Shown here in pieces: positions 17,516-31,201 of a stretch of 60,735 nucleotides of DNA. The stretch lies in contig JBDREF010000377.1 in NCBI GenBank assembly GCA_043820045.1, positions 1 to 60,735 on the forward strand, in the 5' to 3' direction. The DNA comes from JBDREF01 sp043820045 (GTDB lineage Bacteria; Planctomycetota; Phycisphaerae; Sedimentisphaerales; Anaerobacaceae). Each line of letters begins with the position of its first letter. Positions within the stretch are counted from its first letter, which is position 1. A model generated the notes under the pieces. The model was not told the origin of the DNA. It saw nothing but the letters and a program-made list of their open reading frames with translations, and did no database searches. Made by a program: the position numbers and the translations under genes.

Positions 17516-18124
17516 AATTTCCCTTTGCGCTACCCAACAAGCCACAACCCGCCAGGCACATCTACCCCTGCGAAGCCGGCAGCCCTGACCCTAATCCAGT
17601 TCCCGGCAGAACCGCCCGTTTGCATATCGTCATCACTTATAACCAGGACGATCCTTCGGGCATTCGCCCTTTCAAGCCCATAAGGCCTTGGAGCATATCA
17701 ACTTATAAGGAAAAGAACAACACAAAATAATTCTGTTTTTTGTCTGCAGTTTTTCTGCTCTTTATCAAACCTGTCTTACACTTGAATTCTGGCAGGAGAG
17801 GCATTACACTTGATTATCGATTCGGACAACCGGTCCAGCTCAGCAATCAAATATCAAGTTCGCCTTCCTTAAAGGGTTTGGAGCGAAACCAGCATGGCGG
17901 TTTCCCCTAACCACACACGGCCCATTTCCACAACACCCCTAAAAAGTCAATAAGCCATCCCTGACCACAAAATCACAGACATGCCACAGCCCAACTAAGT
18001 TTACGCAAAGTCGTCCTTGACGATGCTCGCCACGGCTGAAACCGGGTAACTTATCACACAAATCAAACACTGTCAACGAAATATGGCAAAAATTTTGCAC
18101 GAAATACAAAAAATTTCAATATCT
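17516..18124. other. intergenic fusA-rpsJ, operon boundary
   Basis: This roughly 600-nt stretch between fusA and rpsJ has no convincing gene. It is the place where tuf often lies in other bacteria. The right end, just past the fusA stop, is AT-rich and contains a good minus-strand promoter (listed separately), giving a leader of about 530 nt before rpsJ. No ORF or known RNA family is recognised in the leader. Confidence 0.55.
18048..18076 (-). promoter_or_regulatory. sigma70-like promoter for the S10 operon
   Basis: Reading the minus strand, a perfect -35 TTGACA (18076-18071) is followed after 17 bp by TAAGTT (18053-18048), a weak -10. It lies just after the fusA stop and points at rpsJ. Confidence 0.45.
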
Positions 18125-20200
18125 CTAAAATATAATCTTCCTGGCAATTTGCTCGGGCACTTTCTCATAATTCAACGGCTCCATCGTAAACGTTCCCCTG
18201 CCCGCTGTCGCACTCCTGATCTCGCTGGAATAGCCGAACATTTCGGCAAGAGGCACTTTGGCGTCGATAACCTGCATATTCCCATGCACCCGACAATTTG
18301 TGATCGCCCCCCTCTTAGCGAGCAGGTTGCCCTGGACGGCTCCAAAACTGACCTGCGGCACCACTATTTGCAACCGCATCACAGGCTCAAGAAGGACAGG
18401 TTCGGCGTCCTTGACGGCCTTTTCAATTGCAATAGCGGCAGCCTGCTCGAAAGCCAGCCCCGAAGAGTCAACAGAATGAAATGAGCCGTCAATCAATGTA
18501 ACTTTTATGCCTATAATAGGATAGCCCGACAGAGCACCACATCCCAAGGCGTCCCTGCTTCCCCTTTCCACGTCTGGGACATACTCTCTCGGCACCGCGT
18601 CGGCGGAAGCCATATTTTCGAATCCGATTTCGTTGTCCCAATGGCCGTCCTCAGTCAAAAGCGGCTCCACCCGCAAAACAACATGGCCGTATTGACCATG
18701 ACCGCCCGTCTGGCGTATAAACTTGCCTTCCGCCTGTGTCGGTTTGGTTATGGCCTCCTTGTACGCCACCCGCGGTTTGCCGACCCTGACATTCACCCCT
18801 CTGTCTCGTATCAGTTTGTGCTGTAGTATTTCCAGGTGCAGTTCGCCCATGCCGCTAATGATTGTCTCGCCCGTGTCGGCATCGGTCTTGCACTCAAATG
18901 TAGGATCTTCGCGTCTTAGGGAGGCCAGAGCATCCGCCAGTTTTGCCTTCTCCGCGGCGCTTCTGGGCTCGATCGACATATTCATCACCGTCTGCGGGAA
19001 TGTAATGTTCGGCAGACAGACCGGCTTCTTAGGGTCGCAAATCGTTTCGCCCGTGAGCGTTTGTTTCAATCCAACGACTGCGACGATATCCCCGGCGCTC
19101 GTGGAATCGAGGGATTTGCGCTCGTTGGCGTGCATCTCGAATATCCTGGTGATGTTCTCCCTGCGGCTGCTATTTGCATTCAGGACCCTGGTGCCTGATT
19201 TCAGCGTGCCCTGGTAAATCCGCAGAAAGCTCAAATCACCGTGGGAGTCGCTGGTAATCTTGAATGCAAGCGCCACCAGGCTTCCATTGGGGTCGCACTT
19301 GATTGAGATCTTCTTGTCCTTATCGCCAGGTTTGTGCCCGGTCAGAACCTCCCTGTCGAGCGGAGATGGCAAATACGCCACGACTCCGTCGAGCAGCCGT
19401 TGAATGCCGATATACTTCAGCGCTGAACCGACAAACACCGGATGAAGTTTGTTGCTCAGGGTCCCTTTTCTGATTGCCCTGGTAATCATCTCGACTTCTA
19501 TCGGCATATCGTGAACGTAACAGTCCATCAGCTCGCTGTCATACTCGGCTGCAAGCTCAATCATCTCCTTCCTTCGCTGCTGAGCGACCTGCACAAGCTC
19601 GGCGGGAATCTCAGCCTCCTCGAAAGTCGCCCCCATCTTTTCGGTCTGATAGAAAACCGCCTGCATCTTCAGCAGGTCAATAATCCCGGCGAAAGAATCG
19701 TCGGCGCCAATGGGAATCTGCACGGGTACGGGATTGGCGACGAGTTTGTCGCGAATACTCTCGACGGACATTTCAAAGTCGGCACCTACTTTGTCCATTT
19801 TGTTCACGAAACAAAGGCAGGGCAGGCCGTATGTTTGCCCTTGCCTCCAGACGGTCTCGCTCTGTGCCTGTACGCCTTCGCTGCCATCGAAGACCGCTAC
19901 TGCGCCGTCGAGAACGCGCAGCGACCTCTCAACTTCGGCGGTGAAATCAATGTGTCCCGGTGTATCGATAAGATTGATCCCGAAACCCTTCCAGGGACAT
20001 TTCGTGGCCGCCGAGGTGATCGTGATGCCCCTCTTCTGTTCCTCCTCCATGAAGTCCATAACGGCGGTGCCGTTGTGTACCTCCCCCATCTTGTATGTTT
20101 TGCCCGCATAGTAGAGTATGCGCTCGGTCACCGTTGTCTTACCGGCGTCGATATGAGCCATGATTCCGATGTTGCGCACTTTTCCCAGAGTACCGGACAT
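18125..20200 (-). CDS. fusA: elongation factor G
   Basis: 691 aa, full length. The GTPase motifs are complete: AHIDAGKT near residue 16, DTPGH near 80, NKMD near 135. The domain IV loop, which enters the A site (GGHGQYGHVVLRVEPL), and domain V are present. EF-G drives translocation and, with RRF, recycling. It stands downstream of rpsG but is separated from it by a strong intrinsic terminator, so it probably has its own promoter. Confidence 0.98.
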   Translation of the reverse strand: MSGTLGKVRNIGIMAHIDAGKTTVTERILYYAGKTYKMGEVHNGTAVMDFMEEEQKRGITITSAATKCPWKGFGINLIDTPGHIDFTAEVERSLRVLDGAVAVFDGSEGVQAQSETVWRQGQTYGLPCLCFVNKMDKVGADFEMSVESIRDKLVANPVPVQIPIGADDSFAGIIDLLKMQAVFYQTEKMGATFEEAEIPAELVQVAQQRRKEMIELAAEYDSELMDCYVHDMPIEVEMITRAIRKGTLSNKLHPVFVGSALKYIGIQRLLDGVVAYLPSPLDREVLTGHKPGDKDKKISIKCDPNGSLVALAFKITSDSHGDLSFLRIYQGTLKSGTRVLNANSSRRENITRIFEMHANERKSLDSTSAGDIVAVVGLKQTLTGETICDPKKPVCLPNITFPQTVMNMSIEPRSAAEKAKLADALASLRREDPTFECKTDADTGETIISGMGELHLEILQHKLIRDRGVNVRVGKPRVAYKEAITKPTQAEGKFIRQTGGHGQYGHVVLRVEPLLTEDGHWDNEIGFENMASADAVPREYVPDVERGSRDALGCGALSGYPIIGIKVTLIDGSFHSVDSSGLAFEQAAAIAIEKAVKDAEPVLLEPVMRLQIVVPQVSFGAVQGNLLAKRGAITNCRVHGNMQVIDAKVPLAEMFGYSSEIRSATAGRGTFTMEPLNYEKVPEQIARKIIF

Positions 20201-20243
20201 AGTTCCATTCTCTTAGCCGACACAGAAGCAAGCTATGTACTTT

Positions 20244-20272
20244 GTCCCGGCGGCCGTCACCTTCACCGGGAC
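20244..20272 (-). repeat. hairpin in the fusA leader
   Basis: GTCCCGG (20244-20250) and CCGGGAC (20266-20272) form a 7-bp GC-rich inverted repeat with a 15-nt loop, about 44 nt before the fusA start. No U-tract follows. It could be a leader structure. Confidence 0.4.
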
Positions 20273-20304
20273 GGCAATATGCTAGCCACAATACGAAAGA
20301 CAGT

Positions 20305-20349
20305 ATAAAAAAACTGCCACGGTCATTTTCACAAACGCACCGTGGCAGT
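20305..20349 (-). terminator. intrinsic terminator after rpsG
   Basis: A perfect 11-bp inverted repeat ACTGCCACGGT (20313-20323) / ACCGTGGCAGT (20339-20349) with a 15-nt loop is followed on the minus strand by UUUUUU. It stands 15 nt after the rpsG stop and splits the str cluster into rpsL-rpsG and fusA. Confidence 0.85.
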
Positions 20350-20364
20350 CATAAGCAACGATTA

Positions 20365-20838
20365 CTACCAGGCAAAGTGGGCAAACGCCTTATTAGCCTC
20401 AGCCATTCTGTGAATGTTCTCCCGCATGGTCATAGCACCGCCGCGTTCGTTATAGGCATCTATCAATTCGGTGGCCAAACGCTCGGACATCGGCTTGCCT
20501 TTCTTGCCCCTCGCCGAGGCCAATATCCACCTGAAGGCAAGTGACTGCTGGCGTTTGGCATTGACTTGCATCGGCACCTGATAACTGGCGCCGCCAACAC
20601 GCTTGCTGCGAACTTCAAGCAAGGGCTTGACCTTGTTTATCGCCTTCTCGAAAACCTCGAGAGGGCTGGCGTCCGTGACTCTCTCTTCAATAATACCCAT
20701 AGCACCGTAAAAAACACTCTGCGCAGTGCTTTTCTCACCGTCCCACATTAGACAGTTGATGAACTTCGATGCCAGTTTGCTGCCGTACTTCGGGTCCGGT
20801 TTAAGCTGTTGACTTGATGCGGTAAACTTCTTAGACAT
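20365..20838 (-). CDS. rpsG: 30S ribosomal protein S7
   Basis: uS7, 157 aa from the ATG at 20838. A TTG at 20850 is in frame, but GAGGA lies directly between the two and fits as ribosome binding site for the ATG. Signatures are KFINCLMWDGEKSTAQSVFY-like (residues 24-43), RSKRVGGASYQVPMQV and the end HRMAEANKAFAHFAW. S7 organises the 30S head and contacts E-site tRNA. Confidence 0.98.
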   Translation of the reverse strand: MSKKFTASSQQLKPDPKYGSKLASKFINCLMWDGEKSTAQSVFYGAMGIIEERVTDASPLEVFEKAINKVKPLLEVRSKRVGGASYQVPMQVNAKRQQSLAFRWILASARGKKGKPMSERLATELIDAYNERGGAMTMRENIHRMAEANKAFAHFAW

Positions 20839-20900
20839 TGTCTTCCTCAATTAGAGCGTCGGCAGCCGGCGTCTGTTCGTCCGGTTACCTCGCAAGCGAC

Positions 20901-21272
20901 TTATTTCGCTTTCTTTGCGCCGTACTTACTCCTGCCCTGTTTTCGATTGGCCACACCCGCACAGTCGAGAACGCCGCGGACAATATGATACCGTACACCA
21001 GGCAGGTCCCTGACTCGGCCTCCACGGATGATTACCGTACTGTGCTCCTGAAGGTTGTGGTCAATGCCGGGTATATAAGCTGTAACCTCTTTGCCGTTCG
21101 TCAGCCTCACGCGGGCGATCTTACGCAAAGCCGAATTCGGCTTCTTCGGCGTCTGAGTCCTTACGATCAGGCAAACGCCCCGCTTCTGCGGCGAACCACT
21201 TATATCAGATACACGCTTGCGACCCTTCGATTTCGCCCGGGGCCGCCTTACTAACTGGTTTATTGTGGGCAT
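20901..21272 (-). CDS. rpsL: 30S ribosomal protein S12, Arg88
   Basis: uS12, 123 aa. It has the PNSALRK loop with K43 and the second decoding loop GGRVRDLPG. In that loop residue 88, Lys in E. coli and most bacteria, is Arg (codon AGG). K88R is a well-known streptomycin-resistance change in other bacteria. D89 and P91 are normal. S12 monitors codon-anticodon pairing. First gene of the str cluster, divergent from the orphan gene at 21.9 kb. Confidence 0.98.
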   Translation of the reverse strand: MPTINQLVRRPRAKSKGRKRVSDISGSPQKRGVCLIVRTQTPKKPNSALRKIARVRLTNGKEVTAYIPGIDHNLQEHSTVIIRGGRVRDLPGVRYHIVRGVLDCAGVANRKQGRSKYGAKKAK

Positions 21273-21288
21273 ATTATTAGTATCCCTG

Positions 21289-21317
21289 ATTATAAAAATA
21301 CAACAACATTTTGTTCG
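21289..21317 (-). promoter_or_regulatory. possible rpsL promoter
   Basis: On the minus strand a perfect -10 TATAAT (21294-21289) stands 16 bp before the rpsL ATG, with a poor -35 CGAACA 17 bp upstream. If used, the leader would be only about 10 nt. Confidence 0.35.
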
Positions 21318-21567
21318 GCCATCTACAAGACAGCCCCCTATTCTAATACGGATCGCATGGATTCCAAGACATTTTTAGGCATGTATTGCAAATTTTTTTG
21401 AAAAACACTGAAAAAAATGCCCCCGCTCTGCCTCTTGGCCGCCACTATCAAGGCGGCGGGCCCTCTTGAACGGCAGCCACAACACTCGCCCGACCTGAAA
21501 TACGGCCACACCCGACGGCGCCACCCCATCCCAGCTTGGCCCTCTTGCCTATTTTGTGTTTTTTTCT

Positions 21568-21596
21568 TTGACAAAAACCACCAAAAGTGATATAAT
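21568..21596 (+). promoter_or_regulatory. perfect consensus sigma70 promoter
   Basis: TTGACA (21568-21573), a 17-bp spacer, and TATAAT (21591-21596): all twelve consensus bases with optimal spacing. It points away from rpsL towards the orphan gene at 21898. Transcription would start near 21602-21604. Confidence 0.88.
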
Positions 21597-21602
21597 ATTG
21601 GA

Positions 21603-21897
21603 ATTATTGGAACTGGAGATGTGGTGAGAAGGCTTCTTAATGGTTCATATCGAGCTTTCCGCCAGAAGAGAGTCCTCTCAAAAGCTCGGCAGAGGTACGA
21701 GTGCGAAGCATGAGCGCCCTGCGCAGGCAAACCAGCCTCGGCAACAGGGGGGCCGAAGCCGCAGAGGTCTCACTTGCTCTTGTAACAGTTGTGGGTGTGG
21801 GTGTGCGAACCTGAATTAACTCGGATAATGTGCCACGAGAAAAAGACCAGAAATCGAAGGGGTTGGCGATTAGCCGATGTTCCGGAGGAGAGCATAG
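21603..21897 (+). ncRNA. structured leader or small RNA, family unknown
   Basis: The roughly 295-nt transcript between the consensus promoter and the orphan gene is rich in pairing. CGAGCTTT (21651-21658) pairs with AAAGCTCG (21682-21689), and inside that loop GAGAG pairs with CTCTC around TC. Further on there is a CCTGCGCAGG palindrome and CGGC...GCCG in GCCTCGGCAACAGGGGGGCC. No U-tract terminator is seen before the next gene. I do not recognise 6S, SRP, RNase P, tmRNA or a known riboswitch. It may be a long 5' UTR or an independent RNA. Confidence 0.45.
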
Positions 21898-22893
21898 ATG
21901 ACTATAGACAGCTTCATCCGCAGGCTTGACCGCTCGTTTTCGTGGCTATACTACAAGCACCAATGGGCGGAATGGGAGCTACTCGCCATAGCCATAATCG
22001 CCATGGTCCTGCTGTTGTGGATCTTGAGACGCCAGAAGAATGCTGCGACCAGGAACGCATATGCAGATCGGGCCGCCTCAAAACGCTCGCCCATAATCGG
22101 CATCAAATTGGCAGACTATCACCAGAGCCGGCATGCAATCGAGGACATCAAGGAACACCGTCTGGATCTAATCGCACAGTTCAGCGGAAGGCAAAAGCGA
22201 AAGATAGTGGCAAGACACATGCAAAGTCTGAATGAGCAACTCAGGCAACTGCAAGACGCAATCGCCAGATACAAGGATATGGAGGAAGGCTTCGTTCAAA
22301 AGGTAACTGAACTGACGGCGGCCAACGAAAAACTCCAGAATGAAATCGGAAAGAACGCGCATGATGAACAGCACCCCAGACAGCAAACAGCCGAATCAGC
22401 GTTTGCCGATGATAAGCAGCAAGAAAAAACGGTGGAACACCCCATAGAACAAATGATTGAATCGACACCTGCCCACTCCGAACGCGAGCAGGATGCTGCA
22501 CAGCCGAAACCGACCGTCACGCTCCTCAAGCTGAAGGTCACGGAGCTGCCCTCCGTTGATGAACAACCGGGGCACATCAAGCAGCGGGGACAAATAGAAG
22601 AATACGCCGAGCAGGCTGTCGGGCTGTCACCGGCCGGCGGGGAAACCCATGCCTTAGAAGGCGGGCACGAACAAGACGGCGAACTCGCCGGACAGCAGGG
22701 CCCCGAGTCAAATGAGACCGACAAACGGCTCCACCGTATGGTCGCGGAAGAACATCAGGACGATGAGACACCGGAAGAAGGGGCCAAACAACCAAGGCCT
22801 CTGAGACGAGAAAGCGAACCACTGGACGTTCAGAAGCTCAAGGCCATAGCCGCACTCGCCAGGCAAATCCAGGGATACCCCCCGCAAGGATGA
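21898..22893 (+). CDS. orphan membrane-anchored coiled-coil protein
   Basis: 331 aa, family not recognised. A single transmembrane helix lies at about 27-43 (WELLAIAIIAMVLLLWIL), after a short basic/aromatic N-terminus. Residues about 75-155 are strongly charged and heptad-like (coiled coil). Residues 155-300 are Gln/Glu/Pro-rich and look disordered, ending in a short helix (LDVQKLKAIAALARQIQGYP). GGAGGAG before the ATG is a strong ribosome binding site. The gene is the only plus-strand gene inside the 36-kb ribosomal block, placed tail-to-tail with rpoC. Spots between rpoC and rpsL hold a small L7Ae-like gene in some bacteria; this gene is unrelated to that. Confidence 0.8.
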   Translation: MTIDSFIRRLDRSFSWLYYKHQWAEWELLAIAIIAMVLLLWILRRQKNAATRNAYADRAASKRSPIIGIKLADYHQSRHAIEDIKEHRLDLIAQFSGRQKRKIVARHMQSLNEQLRQLQDAIARYKDMEEGFVQKVTELTAANEKLQNEIGKNAHDEQHPRQQTAESAFADDKQQEKTVEHPIEQMIESTPAHSEREQDAAQPKPTVTLLKLKVTELPSVDEQPGHIKQRGQIEEYAEQAVGLSPAGGETHALEGGHEQDGELAGQQGPESNETDKRLHRMVAEEHQDDETPEEGAKQPRPLRRESEPLDVQKLKAIAALARQIQGYPPQG

Positions 22894-22995
22894 GACAAGC
22901 CATCGGTTCGCACGCATTCAGCCGTCGCCGCAAATGCAACCGAATGGAGATAGCGAACATTCCTCGGTCGCCGGCTACCGCAATTCGATTTCGAA

Positions 22996-27291
<4,296 letters not shown>

Positions 27292-27343
27292 TGTAAGACC
27301 CCTTACAATCGATACGTGATAATTTGATGATCAACAGCCTTTG

Positions 27344-30300
27344 TTACAGAGCGCCGCTTCCGAGCCGTTTCTTCTCAAGCTGGATATTTAATCCCAACCC
27401 TCTTAGCTCATTGCACAGCACATCAAAGGACAGCGGTGTGCCGGCTTCGAGGGTGTTCTGTCCCTTAACCATTGATTCGTAGATTTTTGTTCGTCCCTCG
27501 ACATCGTCACTTTTTACGGTGAGCATTTCCTGCAGCGCGTAAGCGGCACCGTATCCTTCCAGTGCCCAGACTTCCATCTCTCCGAATCTCTGTCCGCCCG
27601 TCCTGGCCTTCCCGCCCAACGGCTGCTGTGTAATCAGGCTGTAAGGCCCGGTTGCCCTGGCGTGGATCTTGTCGTCCACAAGATGGTGCAGCTTCATCAT
27701 GTAGATATATCCTATGGTCGCCCTTTGATCGAACGGCTCGCCGGTTCTGCCGTCGTACAATTGAGTCTTCAACGTGTTCGCAACATTTATGAAGAACTCA
27801 TTGGCCGGGGGCGCCTGTTTCGTCTGTTCCAGTTCGGCTTGTCGCCTGGCCATAAGTTCGTTGGCCTCGACGGTCAGCTCCCGGACATTATCTTCGCTGG
27901 CACCGTCGAAGACCGGCGTAATAGCATGGAAGCCCAACACTCTCGCCACCCAGCCGAGATGCGTTTCGAGAATCTGACCTACATTCATTCGGCTCGGAAC
28001 GCCGAGAGGATTCAACAGTATGTCGAGAGGCGTGCCGTCTTCCATGAACGGCATATCCTCCTCGGGCATGATCTTGGCGATAACACCCTTGTTACCGTGC
28101 CGTCCAGCCATCTTGTCGCCGATGGACAATTCCCTCTTGATCGCGACGTAAATCTTCACCATCTGCAACACACCGCTGGGCAGTTCATCGCCATGTTTCA
28201 TACTCTCGGTCCGGTGCTTCTTGTCCTCCTGAATCTCAGTAATCTTGGCCCAGAACTTGTCCACGATTTTCTGCACATCGTCCCGTAGAGCGGCAGGTTT
28301 GACCCACTTGATATTGAAGTTCTCTATCTGCTCGTAAACGACCTCGTCGTCGGCGCTGGCACCGACTTTCTGACGTGTGGACGGATCGACGATATTGACG
28401 TCCAACCCCTCATGGATTGCATCGATCATCTGCCTGAATATCATGCACTCCTTGTCTCTCATCTGCCGCTCATATTCCTTTACCTGAACAGCCACGGCTT
28501 TCTTCTGTTCGTCCGTGCCGGCGCCGCGCCTGGTGAACCGCTCCGTCTTTATTACCACGCCCTCATATCCGCTGGGCAGTTCGAGCGAGTCATTTTTCAC
28601 ATCTTCGCCGGCTCTGCCGAATATGGCGTGCAACAGCTTTTCTTCGGGCGTCAGTTCCGTTTTGCTCTTGGGTACCACCTTGCCGACAAGAATATCGCCC
28701 TGGCAGACCCTCGTCCCTTCGCAGATCACGCCGTATTCATCGAGGTTCCGAAGCGCTCTTTCACTGACGTTGGGAATGTCGCGAGTGAATTCTTCCTTGC
28801 CGAGACGAGTCTCGCGAACTTCCGCCGTAAATTCATCGATGTGGATGCTCGTAAAGCTGTCGTCCTTGCAGAGCCTTTCGCTGACGATGATCGCGTCCTC
28901 GAAGTTAAAACCGTCAAAGGAGACAAATCCCACAAGTATGTTCTTGCCGAGCGCGAGCACGCCATTGGCGGTGCCGCCACCGTCCGCGATGACCTGGCCG
29001 GCTTTTACCTTCTCGCCGAGCTGAACCGTGGGTTTCTGATTCAGACAGGTTCTTTCGTTCAGGCCAAGGAATTTATCCAGAACGTATTCGTCCGTATGGT
29101 TGATAACCACCCTGGTGGCGTCGACCGCCGTGACGACACCGCTGCTCTTGGCTCGAACAACCATACTGGAATTGCGGCCGACTACCGCTTCCATGCCGGT
29201 GCCGACCAAAGGCGGTTCCGCCTTCAGCAACGGGACCGCTTGTCGCTGCATGTTCGAGCCCATAAGGGCGCGGTTCGCATCGTCGTGCTCCAGAAACGGG
29301 ATGAGCGAAGCTGAAACACCGACAATCTGCTTGGTTGAAATATCGACGTAGTCAACTTCTTTATTGATGACATGGGCCAACTCGCCTCGTTCTCTGGCAA
29401 GGACAAAGCCTTCTTTGAGCTTGCCGGTTTTGGGATCGACCTCGCTCGGCGGTGCGAATATCGCCGTCATTTCCTCATCTGCACGCAGGTGCGCCACTTC
29501 ATCGGTGACCTTGCCGTTCTTTACTTTACGGTACGGCGTGAGCAGAAATCCATACTCGTCAATCTCGGCGAATATCGCCAGCGAGGCGATAAGGCCTATA
29601 TTTGTTCCTTCGGGAGTCTCAATCGGGCAAATCCGGCCGTAATGGCTGATATGAACGTCGCGAACCTCGAAGCCAGCCCGCCTCCTGTTCAACCCGCCCG
29701 GCCCAAGAGCCGACAGACGTCTTTCGTGAGTCAATTGGCTCAGGGCGTTCGTCTGGTCCACAACCTGGCTAAGCTCACCACGACCGAAGAAATAGTTGAT
29801 GCTGCTCGAGACGCTCTTGGAATTCACCAAATCTGCCACACGAACGGTATCTTCAGCATCCCGTTTCATGCTCATGCGTTCCTGAACGGTCCTGCGCAGC
29901 TTGAGCAGCCCCTTTCTTATCTCGTCGGCGGCAAGCTCTTCGATTGTACGCAGCCTTCTGTTACCCAGATGGTCGATATCATCGACCTGCCCCTCGTTGT
30001 TGCGCAAAGCCGTTATGTATTTCATCGTCTGGAGGAAGTCTTCGGGCCGGAGCGTCATCTCATTTTCGTCGATTGCCTGGTTGAACTTCCTGTTTATCCG
30101 GAATCTACCCACCTTGCCGAGACGGTAGCGGTTCGCATCGAAGAACTTCTCCGCAAAGAATATCTTTGCCTTCTCTTCATTGGGTGGATTGCCCGGCCTC
30201 AGTCTCACGTAAAACTTCAAGAGCGCCTTTTCGTGACTCGGGCAATCATCCTCTGCAAGCGTGTTCAAGATGATAGCATCTCGAACATTCTCGATTACTT

Positions 30301-31162
30301 CCACGCAAGCCGAGTCTTTACCTTTTTGAGATTTTGTCTGCTTCTTGCCGGACGTCTTCGAGTACGCAGCCTGTATTATGGAAACCTTATCGCCTATTTG
30401 CGCGCCGGCTTTAACGATGATTTCGCCGGAATCCTTGTCCACGATCGGTTCGGCCGCCCACATTGTCGGGGTCAGTTTCGTAATCGGCATGCTTGCCGTC
30501 GGATAAAACAATCGCAATATTTGCTCTGTGGTCCCGTAGTCAGGGTTCATCGCCCGCAGAAACACTGTTGCAGGTATCTTGCTTGACTGGTCGATTCTGA
30601 CAACCAGAGTGTCCTTGTTCGTCACTCCTATTTCGATCCAGCTTCCTCTTTCCGGAATGATCCTGCCGCCGTGCAGCACCCTGTCGCCTTCTTTGCTCTC
30701 GATGAGAAAATCGACACCTGGACTTCTGTGTAACTGGCTGACGATAACGCGCACCGCCCCGTTGACTATGAACTCCCCGCCGCCAATCATGACCGGCATT
30801 TCACCAAGATACATTGCCTGCTCGGCCAGATCTTCCCCTTCGCTGGTGCGCAGTCTGCACCAGATCTTCAGCGGGTAGCCGTAAGTCAGTCGCAACTGTC
30901 GACACTGGGTGGGCGTATAATGCGGCTTCTCCAACTCATAGTACAGATATTCCAGGACCATTTTCTTATCGTAGCTCTCGATAGGAAACGTTTCCCGGAA
31001 AAGCGCTTCGAGTCCGACGCATTTTCTTTTCGTGGGCGCCACGTCCATCTGCAGAAAATGCTCGTAACCTTTTCTCTGTACCGCCACCAAGTCCGGAGCC
31101 TCAACGGTGTCGTGTAATCTGCCAAAAACACGAACCGCCTGGCCTGCACTAGTCTCACGCAT
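27344..31162 (-). CDS. rpoB: RNA polymerase beta subunit
   Basis: 1272 aa, full length. The rifampicin region reads FFGRGELSQVVDQTNALSQ then LTHERRLSALGPGG; key contact residues D516, S522, H526 and S531 (E. coli numbering) are kept, while F514 and M515 are both Val. The C-terminal clamp and KMAGRHGNKGVI are intact. It lies between rplL and rpoC, with a hairpin in the 106-nt rplL-rpoB gap. Confidence 0.98.
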   Translation of the reverse strand: MRETSAGQAVRVFGRLHDTVEAPDLVAVQRKGYEHFLQMDVAPTKRKCVGLEALFRETFPIESYDKKMVLEYLYYELEKPHYTPTQCRQLRLTYGYPLKIWCRLRTSEGEDLAEQAMYLGEMPVMIGGGEFIVNGAVRVIVSQLHRSPGVDFLIESKEGDRVLHGGRIIPERGSWIEIGVTNKDTLVVRIDQSSKIPATVFLRAMNPDYGTTEQILRLFYPTASMPITKLTPTMWAAEPIVDKDSGEIIVKAGAQIGDKVSIIQAAYSKTSGKKQTKSQKGKDSACVEVIENVRDAIILNTLAEDDCPSHEKALLKFYVRLRPGNPPNEEKAKIFFAEKFFDANRYRLGKVGRFRINRKFNQAIDENEMTLRPEDFLQTMKYITALRNNEGQVDDIDHLGNRRLRTIEELAADEIRKGLLKLRRTVQERMSMKRDAEDTVRVADLVNSKSVSSSINYFFGRGELSQVVDQTNALSQLTHERRLSALGPGGLNRRRAGFEVRDVHISHYGRICPIETPEGTNIGLIASLAIFAEIDEYGFLLTPYRKVKNGKVTDEVAHLRADEEMTAIFAPPSEVDPKTGKLKEGFVLARERGELAHVINKEVDYVDISTKQIVGVSASLIPFLEHDDANRALMGSNMQRQAVPLLKAEPPLVGTGMEAVVGRNSSMVVRAKSSGVVTAVDATRVVINHTDEYVLDKFLGLNERTCLNQKPTVQLGEKVKAGQVIADGGGTANGVLALGKNILVGFVSFDGFNFEDAIIVSERLCKDDSFTSIHIDEFTAEVRETRLGKEEFTRDIPNVSERALRNLDEYGVICEGTRVCQGDILVGKVVPKSKTELTPEEKLLHAIFGRAGEDVKNDSLELPSGYEGVVIKTERFTRRGAGTDEQKKAVAVQVKEYERQMRDKECMIFRQMIDAIHEGLDVNIVDPSTRQKVGASADDEVVYEQIENFNIKWVKPAALRDDVQKIVDKFWAKITEIQEDKKHRTESMKHGDELPSGVLQMVKIYVAIKRELSIGDKMAGRHGNKGVIAKIMPEEDMPFMEDGTPLDILLNPLGVPSRMNVGQILETHLGWVARVLGFHAITPVFDGASEDNVRELTVEANELMARRQAELEQTKQAPPANEFFINVANTLKTQLYDGRTGEPFDQRATIGYIYMMKLHHLVDDKIHARATGPYSLITQQPLGGKARTGGQRFGEMEVWALEGYGAAYALQEMLTVKSDDVEGRTKIYESMVKGQNTLEAGTPLSFDVLCNELRGLGLNIQLEKKRLGSGAL

Positions 31163-31201
31163 TACTAATCTCCAGCATTAAATGCCCTAATTATCTCGCA
31201 G

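Noticed and set aside
21338..21730. 130-codon minus-strand frame in the rpsL upstream region
   Set aside because: Overlaps the consensus promoter and the structured leader; random composition.
21700..21780. Cyclic-di-GMP (GEMM-I) riboswitch
   Set aside because: GCGCAGGCAAACC recalls part of the motif, but the second half and tetraloop receptor do not fit.
29701..29900. Rifampicin-resistance sites in rpoB
   Set aside because: Main contact residues are normal; V514/V515 changes alone do not allow a clear prediction.
29372..30586. 404-codon plus-strand frame opposite rpoB
   Set aside because: Shadow of rpoB codon use; no domain.
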